Shown: positions 46,828 through 59,417 of the stretch, piece after piece
How positions within the stretch are numbered: the stretch's first letter is position 1
How the letters are laid out: each line of letters opens with the position of its first letter
Source: Raphanus sativus
Lineage: Eukaryota; Streptophyta; Magnoliopsida; Brassicales; Brassicaceae
DNA length: 64,000 nucleotides
Assembly (NCBI RefSeq): GCF_000801105.2
Contig: NC_079519.1
Span: forward strand, 8,926,668-8,990,667
Direction of reading: 5' to 3'
Notes under the pieces: model-generated
The model's input: only the letters and a program-made list of their open reading frames with translations
Told to the model about the DNA's origin: nothing
Databases searched by the model: none
Made by a program: the position numbers and the translations under genes

Positions 46828-47511
46828 CTAGATTCTAACCCGCCCGACTGGGCGGGTGTTATTTTTTTCAACAATATACCATTTATAATTTCTTCTGTTT
46901 TGGATATGTCGTAAACTATTTTGTACGTGTTTCTATATGTTAGAATGTGTTCATTTTGTATCCTTGTTTGATATATAATAGATAACGACATCCTTTTTTA
47001 AACGGATCATCTATTCTATTAAATTTATTAATACAATTTATTAACTTGTATGATTATCTAAATGACCACAATAAAAATATATCTAAAATACAAATTTATA
47101 TTAGTTTTTGGATTTTCATTTTAATCACATTATATTGGGTTATCTTGTTGACATTCTTTTATAAATGTTATTTTATCGATTTTTTTTTACAAAACATAGA
47201 AATATAGAAAACATTATTAATGAAATTACCACTAATGGAGAATTATATATATGTATATAGCATAATATAGTATATCTTATAAGAAAGATATAAAAATTTG
47301 TTAACAATTGGCCCATTTAAAGGAGAAACAAAATTAAAATTTTAATACTTTTAATTAGTTGTTAGGGAAAGAAAATAATAAATTACAATAACAATTATTG
47401 TTATGATATTATTATGTAAATAGATAAATATCAGTTGTGATTTCTAGGAAATAGTCCAATGTGACTTTTAAATGGTAGATAAAATATGTACTTCTCTTTT
47501 AATAGAGAAGA
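46828..47511 (-). mobile_element. Non-autonomous Helitron
   Basis: Minus strand: 3' end with hairpin CCCGCCCAGTCGGGCGGG, then TTAGAATCTAG followed by T (46828-46831 = CTAG). The 5' end is probably TCTTCTCTATTAAAAGAGAA at 47511, preceded by A. The spacing from hairpin to CTAG matches the other members here. The 5' end is less certain because TCTCTATTAAAAG is an alternative start two or three bases inside. Confidence 0.6.
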
Positions 47512-47920
47512 TGGACTCATACTAGTAACTGGAATTTTTGGTTTGGTGTTAGTTTTAGGTATGTTCTAATCGGGTCTGAATCGGTTGGATAACTAAAATA
47601 TCGGGAAAATGGGGGAAAATGGTCAATTTATACATCAACAAATCGCGGTCCCAATCAGTATATGCACTCATACCCTGTGCTAAAATATACACCAACTCAA
47701 ATTATATTCAAATTTCATACGTCAATTAACCTTTTTCGACAAATTCATACATTGACTGTATTTCCGTTAATTAAATAATGACGAAATCTTACGTGGATTT
47801 AACGGATGTTGAAAAAAAATTGTGTCCACTTAGTATAACCATTCGCCCTTTCGACCACTCTGCCATGTATGACTCTTCGGAAAATAATACATCACATACA
47901 CATATTTAATATGGAAAATA

Positions 47921-49296
47921 GGCCAAAAAAACACTGAACTTTTTAGGAATTGCCAAAAGAAACCTGGACATATGGAATGATCAAACAAAACACAAATTTT
48001 TCATTAACTTTAGAATTAATTAACAATGTTTTCGTTGACTTGCTAATTTAGCACGCCGTTAGCAAATTTAACAAAAAAAATGACATCGTTAAATGTTGGT
48101 GTTAAGTGAAACGACGTCGTTTTGAAATGAGATGAAACAACGTCGTTTTACATGATTTGAAAATAAAATCGAGTTGACCACTAGGTTCGAACCCATGTTA
48201 TTTGGATCAAATGACAAAGTACTTTACCACTGGGCTAGTGGCTCAATCAATGAAGTTACTAACACATTTAATTATATTTGGTACTGATTGAATATAAAAA
48301 ATTATCTAAAAACTTAAAAATATTTTTAAAATTTCTAAAAACTGAAAAATTAATTCCAAAAAAAGAAAATTTCCATTTTTCGGATTATAAAAAAAATTGA
48401 AAAACAAATCTAAAAAAATCGAAAAAAATTCCAAAAAGTTATAAATATTTCGAATCTGAAAACATATAATCAGAAACTATAAAAATAATTTATTATTATT
48501 ATTATTATTTTTTTTTTTATAGTTTCTGATTATATGTTTTCAGATTTGAAAATTTTTATCACTTTTTTGAATTTTGTTTTCGAATTATTTTACTTTTTCA
48601 ATTTTTCTTTTAATAATTTGAAAAATGAAAATTTTCTTTTTTGGCATTTTAAAAAAAATAATAAAATAAAAAAATTATTTTTATAGATTCAGATTATTTT
48701 CAGATTCGAATTTATTTTTATAACTTTTTTTTGCTATTTTCGATTTTTTATTTATTTTCAAAACTTTTAATCCTAAAATGAATTTTTTTTTTGAATTTGT
48801 TTTTAAAAATGAAAAATTTGGAAGATTTTTGATTTTTTAAAGGAAAAATAAATTTTTCTTTTTAATTTCAGTTTCAAAATTAATTTTATAAAAAAATTCT
48901 TTATTTTTCAAAATTTTGGAATTTTAAAAAGACCTTTTAAAATTTTAGAGAATTTTTTATTTTCAAAATCAATACCAAATAAAACTAAACGTGTTTGTTC
49001 TTACATTAAATGAGGCACTAGCCTAGTGTTAAAATACCTTGCTATTTGATCCAAAGAACCTGGGTTCAAACTCCGGTGTCTACCAATTTTTATTTTCAAA
49101 TCGTGTAAAATGAAACGACGATGTTTCACTTAACGCACGTTGTCTTAACTCTCGTTTAACGGTGTGCTAATTTGGTCAGTCAATCGTTAGTTTCTTAATA
49201 ATTTAAAGAAATCGATTAAAGTTCAGGGTTTTATTGGCCAGACAAATGTACATGTTTCTTTTGGCAATTCTTGAAAAGTTCAGTGTCTTTTTTGCC
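47921..49296. mobile_element. Fold-back element with paired tRNA-like A and B boxes (1.4 kb)
   Basis: The ends are GGCCAAAAAAACACTGAAC (left) and GGCAAAAAAGACACTGAAC (right, reverse complement), followed by AATTGCCAAAAGAAAC in both. Inverted homology runs to a centre near 48505, where GAATCTGAAAACATATAATC and its complement flank a (TTA)n/poly-T loop. Each arm bears a Pol III-type pair. The left arm, on the minus strand, has TAGCCCAGTGG (48238-48228) and GGTTCGAACC (48194-48185). The right arm has TAGCCTAGTGT (49019-49029) and GGTTCAAACTCC (49063-49074). Box spacing is 33 bases in both, as in tRNA genes. No coding capacity. Target duplication not clear. Confidence 0.82.
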
Positions 49297-49477
49297 GGTG
49301 ACCACATCTCCGGCACCGCCTCCTGCATTTCCATATATTTACAAGTTTTCTCATTATCATTTAATTTAAACTAAAAATAGAATATTATTTGTAACTATGG
49401 TAATTAATACGTTTTATATTTTGTGAATGATAATAATTTTAATTTTTATACAGATTATACTTTTCATTTAATTTGAA

Positions 49478-49936
49478 CTAGATCTCGACCGGCACAACCG
49501 TGCGGGTGTTTGTTTTCATTTATTTTCATATAAACATTTTATTTTTAATACTTGTTTGGTATATATTATAATATATATTAGGTGTGTCTATCATTTTTTA
49601 AAACAAAATAATTTTTCCGTTTATATTTTTTTTGTTGAATATGTTGTTTCAAATTTTCGCATGTATTTTTATTTTCTTCTATATAATATATATTTTTGGA
49701 TCATTATTTCCTTATTTAACTTACCAATATATATGAAGATTGAACATGCATTCATAAGTATTCAAATATGTGTTTATTAACCAATCCTGATTTTTAGGAG
49801 TAATTTATTAGGAATGATACATTATTGAACCATATGTTTAATAATTAATGAATGGTAAGTGAATTCTAGTTAATGGTCTATTTTTAAAAAAATCACACAT
49901 GAATCAAGGTTGTGACTTCTCTTTTCATATAATAGA
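49478..49936 (-). mobile_element. Non-autonomous Helitron (459 bp)
   Basis: Minus strand: begins TCTATTATATGAAAAGAGAA after A, ends with a hairpin around CCGCACGGTTGTGC then CGGTCGAGATCTAG before T. The start strongly resembles those of the copies at 29150-29744 and 53040-54102. An A|T insertion site is present at both edges. Confidence 0.8.
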
Positions 49937-50258
49937 TATCAAATTTTGATCTATAATATTATTTAAAGATCATGTATGAATATATACATGCAAATTAAAA
50001 AATATTATTATGTCATTTTTTACATAATAATGATATGCCAATTTTGAGTGTTCGATTTTTTTTTGAACTTATATTAAAATTAAGTTTTAAATCTAAACAT
50101 AAATAAAAATACAAAATTATCATAGTAACCAAAAAAAAAACTATTTTCATATCAATAATAAAGTTTCCTATTACCATTGTTTCATTTTCTTCAAATGACA
50201 TAATACAAATCTCATTAAAGTCTAAATAATTCTTTTTTCAATTTTATATAATATTAAT

Positions 50259-52412
50259 TTTTTTTTGTCATCAGCGTAAAACACACACTCTCATCCGGAC
50301 TCTGAAAACCATGTCGGTAACTCTGCATCCATGTGAACAACAAAAGACGGTTGTGTCCTGGCACTTCGTGCTAGTCTATCTGCCTGTATATTCTGCTGTC
50401 TTGGTACATGAACAATTTCTGAGTTGACGAAGCCATCTTTGAGGGTCTTTATATCTTCCAGATAACTTGCAAAAGCTGGCCATTCATCTGGTTCCGAAAC
50501 CATCTTTACCAATTGGGAACAATCCGTTGCAAACGTAACCCTGAACTGACGCAAATTTCTCATACTTTCCATTGCCCATATCAGAGCCTCCACTTCCGAG
50601 TGAAGGGGAGAGAGACTCGCTCTGACATTCCTTGCTCCCATCAAACTGTCAAAACCTTCTAAAGTACTATACCAACCTTGCCCCGAGAATCTATCTTTTT
50701 CTTTCCACGCACCATCTGTGCAACACCAACGTCCTGGATTTGCCGTTTGTGGTGGCACCACAGCTTGTCGTACCAGAGTCTCTGTATCTGCATTTTGTGC
50801 ATCATTCCACAGTGCTGATTCTGTCTCTGCCAATTTCAAAGTATCTCTTGGATCAACATCTAAATTACTGAAAACCTTGTTGTTCCTTCCTTTCCAAATA
50901 TACCATAAAATCCAAGCATACTGATGAGTTTCCATCTTCGGATCAATTCTCCAAAATAAATAGTCCATATTTGTAAAAAGGCCTTGATAGGGAAAATTAG
51001 CTGGACTGGAGGGGATCTGTGAAAGAGCCCATACCTGACGCGCTGGTGGACACTCAAAAAACACATGATTTATGGATTCCTCGGAAGCGCCGCACCTATC
51101 ACAGCATATGTCGCCTCTTATCCCTCTTGCCTGCAGATTCTTTTTAACTGCTATGCACCCTGATACCAATTGCCATAGAAAATGTTTTAGCTTTGGCGGA
51201 CATCTTATTTTCCAGCAGAATGATTTCAAAATATCAACTGTAGGTCCAAATGCTACTATTGGTTTCTCCTTATCAGGATAAACTCTCTCTACTTGGTATC
51301 CTGATTTCACCGTATATTTTCCGTTGTTTGTGAAATGACATCCATCCCTATCCTCCAGATGATTCCTACTCAGCGGGATACTTTCGATGATTTTTACATC
51401 CTGAGGGTCCACTAAATTCCGAAGTGCATGCGAATTCCAAGTTCTTGTAGTTGAATCAATTAGAGAATCAACTGTAAGATCAGGGTAATTAGTATGAAGG
51501 TTTTTGTTTGCTGGTCTCGGGCGGGTGGATGGGATCCAGGGATCATTCCATACTGAGATAGAAGATCATGTTCCCACCCTTTTGATTAGTCCTTTGCTAA
51601 CCAGAGATCTAGCAGAGATAATACTCCTCCAGCCATACGACGGGGAGTATGATCGGATCGGCTCTAGGAGTGAAGCATTCCTAAAGTACCGTCCTTTAAA
51701 GACCCGTGAGAATAAAGTCTTGGGTTTCTCAATCAATCGCCAGAGCTGCTTTCCAAGCATTGCCGTATTAAAATCCGTGAGGTCTTTGAAGTCCAGGCCT
51801 CCTTCTTCCTTACTTAAAACTAGCTTATCCCAAGATTTCCAATGCTTGCCCTTTGTGCTCCCACCTGGGCTCCACCAAAATTGCGCAACCGCACTTGTTA
51901 ATTTTTTTGCAGTCGCCTTTGGTAACCTATAACACGACATCACATGATTAGGCAAAGCCGTTACCACTGATTTAATGATCACCTCTTTCCCACCTTTGGT
52001 AAAAAATTTGAAAGTCCAACCATTTACCCTACTATTCAACCTTTCCTGGATGAACCCAAATACTTGTATTTTGGACCCACCAATATTCTCCGGTAATCCC
52101 AGATAAGATCCCATTCCTCCTAGATTCTGGATTCCCAAGATATCTCTTAATTCCTGCCTGCTGTCTTTTTCTATTTTGTGTCCAAATTGTATAGAAGATT
52201 TTTGAAAATTTATTTGTTGACCTGAGACCGCTTCATACTCCTTTAGAATCCTGAGAATAGTTTGACATTCTTCCATCTGTGCCTTACAGAAAAAAAGACT
52301 ATCATCTGCAAAAAGCAAATGAGATATGGATGGACAAGCTCTAGCAACCTTCATTCTCGTAAGTTGTTTTCCCTCTCAGCCCTTTTTATATTCGCAATCA
52401 AAGCTTCAGTAA
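50259..52412 (-). mobile_element. 5'-truncated L1-type LINE
   Basis: Flanked by the 13-bp target duplication ATATAATATTAAT (50246-50258 and 52413-52425). On the minus strand it ends in a short A tail (50259-50266) after GATGAC, some 25-45 bases past the ORF2 stop. It starts in mid reverse transcriptase, the classic result of incomplete target-primed reverse transcription. Confidence 0.9.
50291..52412 (-). pseudogene. LINE ORF2 C-terminal half: reverse transcriptase end, zf-RVT, RNase H
   Basis: Begins with ALIANIKRAER, then a frameshift near 52370, then SHLLFADDSLFFCKA, the RT catalytic FADD motif. The thumb region follows (GSYLGLPENIGGSK, TALPNHVMSCYRLP). A single in-frame TGA at 51568-51566 (GT-stop-SSISVWNDPW) interrupts. 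The frame then continues through a zf-RVT domain (CPPKLKHFLWQ, CDRCGASEESINHVFFECP) and an RNase H domain with all four acidic residues (TDGAW, HSEVEAL, FATDCSQL, QADRLAR). It ends at TGA 50291. Part of a single retrotransposition enzyme. Only two lesions in over 2 kb suggest a fairly young insertion. Confidence 0.88.
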
Positions 52413-52425
52413 ATATAATATTAAT

Positions 52426-53039
52426 AAGTATGAATTATTTAATAAACATTTCAAAAATATTATTTTTTTTTTGTTCACCAGATCATCTCATATCAGATCT
52501 TAGGTTAATATCAGATTTTTTTTTTTAGATTTTTACCAAGTTTTTTAAGATTATAATTACAATTCTTTTTTATTAAATTGAACTGAATTATACACTTTTT
52601 TTTTGAACACGAACTGAATTATACACATATCACTAGATTTATTAGTTCAATCATAGGTATGGATTGGGTATGAAAACACCGCTTAAAAATCAATTATTAT
52701 AATAAAACAATTATTTGAAACACAAATAGAAAACTTTAAAATTATTTATTCTCTAATCAAAATTATAAATTCAGTTAAATTTTATTAAAATAAAAATATA
52801 ACTGCGCTTTTAAAGTGCGGGTCAAAATCTAGTATCTATTTTACTAAAGTAGAAGTACCTTTTAGAAATGTTTGGAAGTAAAGATAGTAGTAAAAAAAAT
52901 ATAATGTTGTTTGGTAACATAGATAACACTATATTAAAGAAAAAATAATAGGCTTAACTTGAATCATAGATTATTATGGCCCAATGTATAATTAGTATTT
53001 ATTCTTGAGTTTTATATGATTGTTATTAATTTGTTAATA
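52426..53039. other. AT-rich DNA with a Helitron 3' end
   Basis: 52803-52832 is a plus-strand Helitron 3' terminus (TGCGCTTTTAAAGTGCGGG, then TCAAAATCTAG followed by T). Three bases on, TCTATTTTACTAAAGTAGAAG (52835) looks like the 5' start of another member. Their opposite ends were not found; the LINE insertion may have split the first. Confidence 0.5.
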
Positions 53040-54102
53040 TCTATTATATTAAAACAGAAGTCGTGACTTTTTCATGTGTAGTATTTTTAAATAGACCATC
53101 CTTTAGAAAATTTATCAAATTTTACATAACTTAACCATCATATCTTTTAATATCTTTATCTTTATTTAAAATACAAATAAATATTGTTTAAGAAAATTTT
53201 AGAAAAAAATCATTCAGAATCATTTCAAAACTTACTTCCGAAAATTATTTAATTTAAAATTAAATTATCATAGAATATAATTTACAGTTTCAAGTTTATT
53301 TTTTTATTTATGAATGAAAAATTAAATATTTACAGGTTATAACAATTTAAATTGATCAATTTAAAAAAAACATTTAACAAAGATCTTTAAAATATTTTGT
53401 TAGGAAATGATTTCATTTAGAAATTTCATAATAAATAATTATTTAATAAATTTAAATTATAAAATATATATACTAACATTTATATAAAATCAATATTTAT
53501 TTATAAATATGTAAAAAACACACACATGAAGTCTAAAAACTAGAATGCCTCAATACCATTAAAATAGTAGTTTTAATCTTTTTAATTATTCAGGTAAATA
53601 TGATAACATACAGTTAGCAATATGGTCTTTCGAATACCCGTTCAAGTATGAATCGTTTTTTTTGAGGCATTAGAACTTTTTTGAGTTTTGAATTAGGCTC
53701 CGTTAGAGTACTATAAATTCTTTTGGTGACTTTTGAGTCGGATTCTCCTGGTTCGAATGGAATCAATCATGATGTATTGGAACTTAAAAATATCCAAATA
53801 ACTAATCTATCTAAAATTTCAAACTTTTTACCAAAAATAACCATATTACCTGATTCGATTCAGATATTTTGTATCCAAACTAAAAATAACCTAAAAATTA
53901 CTAAATAATAAAAGTAATCATATTATCCATTTTTGTTCGGATTCGATAATGATATATATGAACCTAAAATATTCAAATAACCAATGTACATTTAGTTATA
54001 TAGTGACACATCTAAAACATATGATATTAACTTTGAAAAACAAATATCGATTTTTAAAAGATCAAAACCAAAACTCGCACGGGTGTGCGGGTCAACATGT
54101 AG
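53040..54102 (+). mobile_element. Non-autonomous Helitron (1.06 kb)
   Basis: Starts TCTATTATATTAAAACAGAA after A and ends with hairpin CGCACGGGTGTGCG then GGTCAACATGTAG before T. The last bases are GTAG rather than CTAG, at the same distance from the hairpin as in the other copies. Immediately after it, TCTAATTTATTAAAATGAAG (54103) resembles another Helitron start. No gene inside; a 61-codon frame at 53723 lies in low-complexity sequence. Confidence 0.7.
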
Positions 54103-54365
54103 TCTAATTTATTAAAATGAAGTACAAATAAAAATTAACCCTTAATTTTACAATTTATTTACAATTATATGCCAGTGAAACAATTGATAAAACATTTAAT
54201 GTATTTTCTTATTTGATAAAAATAAAATCTGCTACTTCCTATAATTTAGACAACCAACAAATTTAATATATTTGATATTCTATGCAAAAAATTAAAATAT
54301 TCTCAATATTAATTAATAATATGTTTAAGTAATACAATATAATATGAAAGAAATGTTAATATATA

Positions 54366-57262
54366 ATCTCTGTTGCCACTTGAGGTAGTAGTTCCTCAAT
54401 TATCTTCTTATTCCACTTTATGTCAGTTGTTAGAAGATCTAATACTGTGAGGTCTAGATCTTTTTCCATGATAGGACCGAAGGGTTTAAACTCTGTGTCT
54501 AGCGAGATCCAAGAATCTTTCCAAGCTTAGTGTTATTACCGTTGCTAATAGCTTTACCAACTTTTCCCCTAAGGAGATCTCTTCCATGCAGTATGCTTCT
54601 CCATCCATGTGAGTAGACAGTAGGTAGTTGAACATCTAGGAGTGATTTCTTGTGGCAGTATTTACCTAGCAATACCCTAATCAGTAGGCAGTCATGATTT
54701 GTAAGTTGTATATCTCTGATTCCTAGTCCTCCTTTAGCTTTAGGCTTAGTAATCTTATCCCAAGCCACCCAACACATTTTCCTCTTGCCATCTGAAGCAT
54801 CCCACCAGAATCTAGTTAAGAATGATTGGATTCGTATACATAGACTGACAGGTAACTCGAAGCAGGACATAGTGTATGTGGGTATCGCAGTCAATACTAC
54901 CTTGAGCATAGTTAATTTCCCTGCTTTGGAGAGGTTCCTCGTGGAACGGCTCGAAGCTTGTTGTCTGATTCGATCGACTAAGGTCGTGAAAAGGTCCTTC
55001 TTTCTACTGCCAAACTGTTCTGGTAAGCCCAAGTATTTACATGAGCATCCTTCTTTTTCGATCCCCAAGGCTTCTTTAACTGCTACTTTAATTTCAGGAG
55101 GCGTTTTTAGGAGAATGTGATGGAGGACTTATCAACATTTATTTTCTGATCTGAGGCCTTCTCATACTCCCCTAGTATGTTTTTCAGTTTGTCACAACTG
55201 CTTTGGGAGATTTGAAAGAAGAACATGGTGTCATCCGCGAAAAGAAGGTGGCTAACTCTTGGGCTACCCGTCGCTACTCTGATGCCTTATAAGGTATTAT
55301 CTCTCTCTGCTTTCTGACATAAACCAGATAGGACTTGACCACATAGGATAAATAGATAAGGTGATAGGGGATCTCCTTACTTTATCCCTCGATGAGGTGT
55401 TACTAGTCCATAAACTGAGTCATTGATCAGGTAGGAGTAGGACACCGTACAGACACATTGCATAATCAGGTTCACCCATTTAGGATGAAAGCCTAGGCGC
55501 TGTAGAACCCTTGTGATGAAACTCCACTCAACTCTGCGTAAGCCTTTGACATGTATGTTTTTACCGCCATTGTGTATCTTTTTTTAGCTTTTGAAGTCTT
55601 TAAGAACTGTAAAACTTCGTGAGTTAATAGAATATTGTCTGCTATAGCTCTCCCCAAAATGAATGCTGATTGATTCTCTAAGACAATGATGTGTAGCAGT
55701 GGTTTTAACCGCAAGGCAAGCAGTTTTGAGATTATCTTGAAAAAGACATTGCAAAGTGCTATATGGCGGTAATCTGCCATTCTCTTTGCTCCCACTGTCT
55801 TTGGAATTAATCTCACGTGTGTAACATTTTGCGAGGTACGGAGGGAGCCTGTACTGAAGAAGAGTTGAATTTTCTGGATAACAGACAGCCCCACTACCTC
55901 TCAGTTCGCTTGAAAGAAGCTAGCAGAGAAACCATCTGGTCCAAGAGCCTTGTCTGGATGTATAGCAAAGGTATCTTCCTTAATTTCCTCCAGAGATGGA
56001 TCTCTGAAAAGCATTTCATTGATTTGTTGGATAACGCAGGGCTTCCTCGACAATATGAAGGTTTTCTAGTTGAGAAGATGTAAACAGATTCTCATAGTAG
56101 TTACAGATTACCTTTGCAATATGCTTTTCCTCAAACCAAGTTATTCCCGCATCATTTTCATTGACATTCATCCAGTTTTTCGATTTCCTGACCTTTGTGG
56201 TGGCATGAAAATAGTTTTTATTTGAGTCCCCTAGGGTTAGCCATAGTTGTCTACTGCGTTGTTTTCAGTACTCCTCCTCAAGTTTGTACACCAATAACAT
56301 ATTCGAATTAATATTGTGGATCAGGTCATCGTTTGGGATTGGGTTGGACATCACATCATCCAGCTGATTATGGAGTCCTTCCAAACTCTTTCGGCTATTT
56401 TCCTGGAATGTCCTGCTCCATTTGCAAATTGCTTTACGGCAGAGGCCTAGCCTATCTTCCACATCCAAGTGTGCTTACGTATTCCAAACTTCTTAAACAA
56501 TCCTTTTGATTTCCGAATTATCTTTCAACCTTCGATCAAATCTGAAGATTTTTTATCCCTTTTTCCTTAGTGTATCCAGGAATGTGAAGAGAGGACGGTG
56601 ATCCGAGGCCTCATATCGAACATACTGACTTCTAAAAGACGGGAATACATTCATCCACTCACTGTTTCTTTAGGATCTGTCCAAACGACATTGCACCATA
56701 TGTGAGTTTCACTTTCCCCTCCACGAGAAAAAGTTACCATAGTGCTTGACATCAAAGAGTTCATTTTCTGATAAAAATGATCTAAAAGCGTAGAAGGAGC
56801 CCTCTGCTCACTTAGGTCTTCCCTTCTTTTCACCATTCTCTGTGATTTCATTAAAATCCCTAGTCAGCACGAAGGCTCTCCATTAGGTGGTTGAAGGGTA
56901 GAGAGTTCTTTCCAAATCTCATATCTCTTTGTGTGATTTGGTTCACCATACACAAACGTCATCTGGAAGGTGATTCCTTTCTCAACTATTAGCGTGTCAA
57001 TGAAGTTTTTGTTGCTTACTCTCACTGTGAATTGTATGTTATTCTTCTAGGTAAGAAACAGTCCACTTCCTGGACTGTTTGGGGGAACTTCTTGATAGTT
57101 ATCAAGAGGGAGCCAATGGAGTGTCTTCTTTATCATGTCCAAGTCATTTTTGGTCTCCATGAGAAAAGAAATATCAGGAGTATTCTTCTTCTGGATCTTC
57201 CTAAATTGCTGGACTGTTGCAGGGTTCCCCAACCCACAATAGTTCCAGCTCAGTGCTACTAA
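54366..57262 (-). pseudogene. LINE ORF2: endonuclease and reverse transcriptase, degraded
   Basis: Opens with WNYCGLGNPATVQQFRKI and DISFLMETKN (about 57255-57130), the start of an APE-type endonuclease. The middle is broken by many stops and shifts. RT blocks are readable: LIPKTVGAKRMADYRHIALC, FKIISKLLALRLKPLL, NQSAFILGRAIADNILLTHE (55810-55620); SHLLFADDTMFFF (about 55260-55220); and KYLGLPEQFGSRKKDL to WWDASDGKRKMCWVAWDKI (55035-54750). The RNase H region is absent. It would nick target DNA and copy the element RNA into it. Clearly older than the LINE at 50259-52412. Confidence 0.85.
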
Positions 57263-57686
57263 GGAGCCTAGGGTAGAGGAACCCGAAAATCCCCTGTCTT
57301 TTGGGTCATTGTTGGAAGTAGCTGGATGGGAGGGTTCCTCGAGGTCTGAGAAGTTCCAACATCCGCGGTAGAAAGCTTGTTCCTCTTATACTTTTCTCTC
57401 AAGTTGTTGTTTGTGCCATTGTTCCCCATCCCCGGGAAGTTTCTGATTTGAGAGATAATTATCTTTTTTTGAACTTGTTCCTTTGAGGATATTAGGGCTA
57501 CTTCTAAGAGTTCTTTTGTTTGGATTATGCGTGGCCCGTCTCCTCACTTTGTTCTAGAAATCTAGGAGTGTTTCCTCATCACCATCGGGGGTTTGTTGTT
57601 CATGTTGAGCTGTAAGTGACTCCTCTCCTCTGCTATTATGACTGACAACAATTGTTTTTAATTTCATGTCTTTGTCTTTTGATCTC

Positions 57687-59417
57687 TCAGCTGATGTTGG
57701 TTCTTTTGTTTGCGAGACCTCGTTGTACTCTGTCTATTCCAGTATTTGTTTCTTCTGCAAATCCATCATGTGGGCTGAGCAGGGCTGACAACTCTGAGGA
57801 TGGAAGGGGCTGAACTAGGTCAACCTGGAGTGGTGGCGGTGTATTAGGATTATTGTCTTCCCTTCTCTCAAGTACAAAACCTTCATGTTTTTGAGATACT
57901 GCTGCGATAATTCTAGCTGATGTTTTCTCCATGAGGCCATTTGCATCTCCCTGTAGCACACATTGCTTTCTTGCCCTAGCTTCAACAGGGTCATGGCAAT
58001 TCAGGTACTGTCTTGTGACTTCCTGTAGTTCCTCCATTACTGCTTCCATGGATGGAGTCTGATCAGCTCGTAACTCTTGTTGCATATTTGCATTCAGGTT
58101 GTTTGTGCCAGCGGTGGTTTCATGATAGTTAGTTGCTTCGTTGGGAGTAGCTAGGAGTTCTTTCGTTTGTTTTGGTCGCCACTGGCCTGAGGTTCTCTGC
58201 GGGAATATATCTCTTCTTCTCTGTGACGATTTTGAGGTACCTTCCCTGTCTTTCACATAAGTTGGAGAATAGTAGACTTGGTTTCTCTCACTAGTCGTTC
58301 TCTTTCTCCAGGTTGTGGATGTCTCCATCGTCTTTGTAGGGACCTCAAGAGGAGGGTTTCGAGTTTGCTTCGTGTTCACCCTTTCTCCAAATGGCCTTCC
58401 ATATCTGTCGACTCTTTCCTGGAAGTTTTGGTTTGTGACTTCACCCTTACTATGGTGTTAAGACCCCTGCAGGGTTTCCATCGAGACCTTTCGGTCCTGT
58501 TCTTGATGATGTACTTCCGAGGTTATTCTGAATTCAGCATCCTTTAGCTTTCTTGTTGGTTCCCACCTATCGTGTTTAGTCACTGTTTGTATCCTAATTA
58601 GTTGAGAATCACCCGAATACTCTCTTGCTTTTTCTGGGCAGTTCTTTCGAGTGTGGAGTAGAGATGCGCATAAGGAGCAGTGCATCTCCAACTTCTCATA
58701 CTTTAGAGTGATTAAGGTATCTTCACCCGAGTCAAACTCTATGATGGACTCCTTGAGCAGTGGCTTTAGACCATCCACGAGAACTCTAATTCTTGCAGTA
58801 GTTTTTGTCAGTTCATGGTTCTCCATAGGTCCCAGCTCCAGCGCCACTCTATAAATCATGTCTTCATGCCAGTAGTGGAGTGGGAGTCCTTTGATTTTGA
58901 CCCAGAATGGAATCAAAGAAGGGAACGTGGGAGAGATGAGATGCTCCCAACGTTGAAGAATCACCATCCAGTAAGCAATATGGTACGGTCTGTTGTCGAG
59001 TACTCTTCTCAAGTCATCCTCTTTTTCAAAGCGAAACTGTAAACAGTTGTTCCCTAGATCTGACCCCACTGCTCTTCCTTGTAGATTTCATTTCCTTGGG
59101 AGTGCCAGGATGAGAGCCCAGATCTTCTGTTCCTAGGGGTTGGTGATTCGTCCTATGAGGGCTAGTGTGTAGTCTCTTATGAGTGCTACGTTGTTGAGGG
59201 AAGGCGCCTTGATTCTTTTGATTTTGTTTGAAGGTTCCTCCTTCATGTGATGTTTCCCTTTTTCTTCGTCTGTGTATCTAGGTGCCATTGACGCTAGATT
59301 TGCGAGAAGGGTCATAGCAGTTGTAACTGGAGGAGTAACGTCGACTCCGAGTTCACACTTACTAGGATCTTTACCAGCCTGTCCCGAAAGAAATTTAGAG
59401 AGTAACAAGGGAAACAC
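57687..59417 (-). pseudogene. LINE ORF1: DUF4283 and CCHC zinc knuckle
   Basis: One frame of about 577 codons is interrupted by stops near 59133, 59091 and 58458. About 59069-58700 encodes a DUF4283 domain (CLQFRFEKEDDLRRVLDNRP, then PFWVKIKGLPLHYW). It is followed by a CX2CX4HX4C knuckle (CSLCASLLHTRKNC), the usual RNA-binding ORF1 of plant L1 elements. The tail is low complexity. The N-terminal part has TPPVTTAMTLLANLASMAPR. Confidence 0.85.

Noticed and set aside
48185..48238. Possible genuine tRNA gene (A and B boxes)
   Set aside because: The boxes are spaced like a tRNA, but no acceptor stem or anticodon arm can be formed, and the copy recurs in the inverted arm.
50632..51281. Several plus-strand frames over the LINE
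   Set aside because: Shadows of the minus-strand zf-RVT/RNase H coding region.
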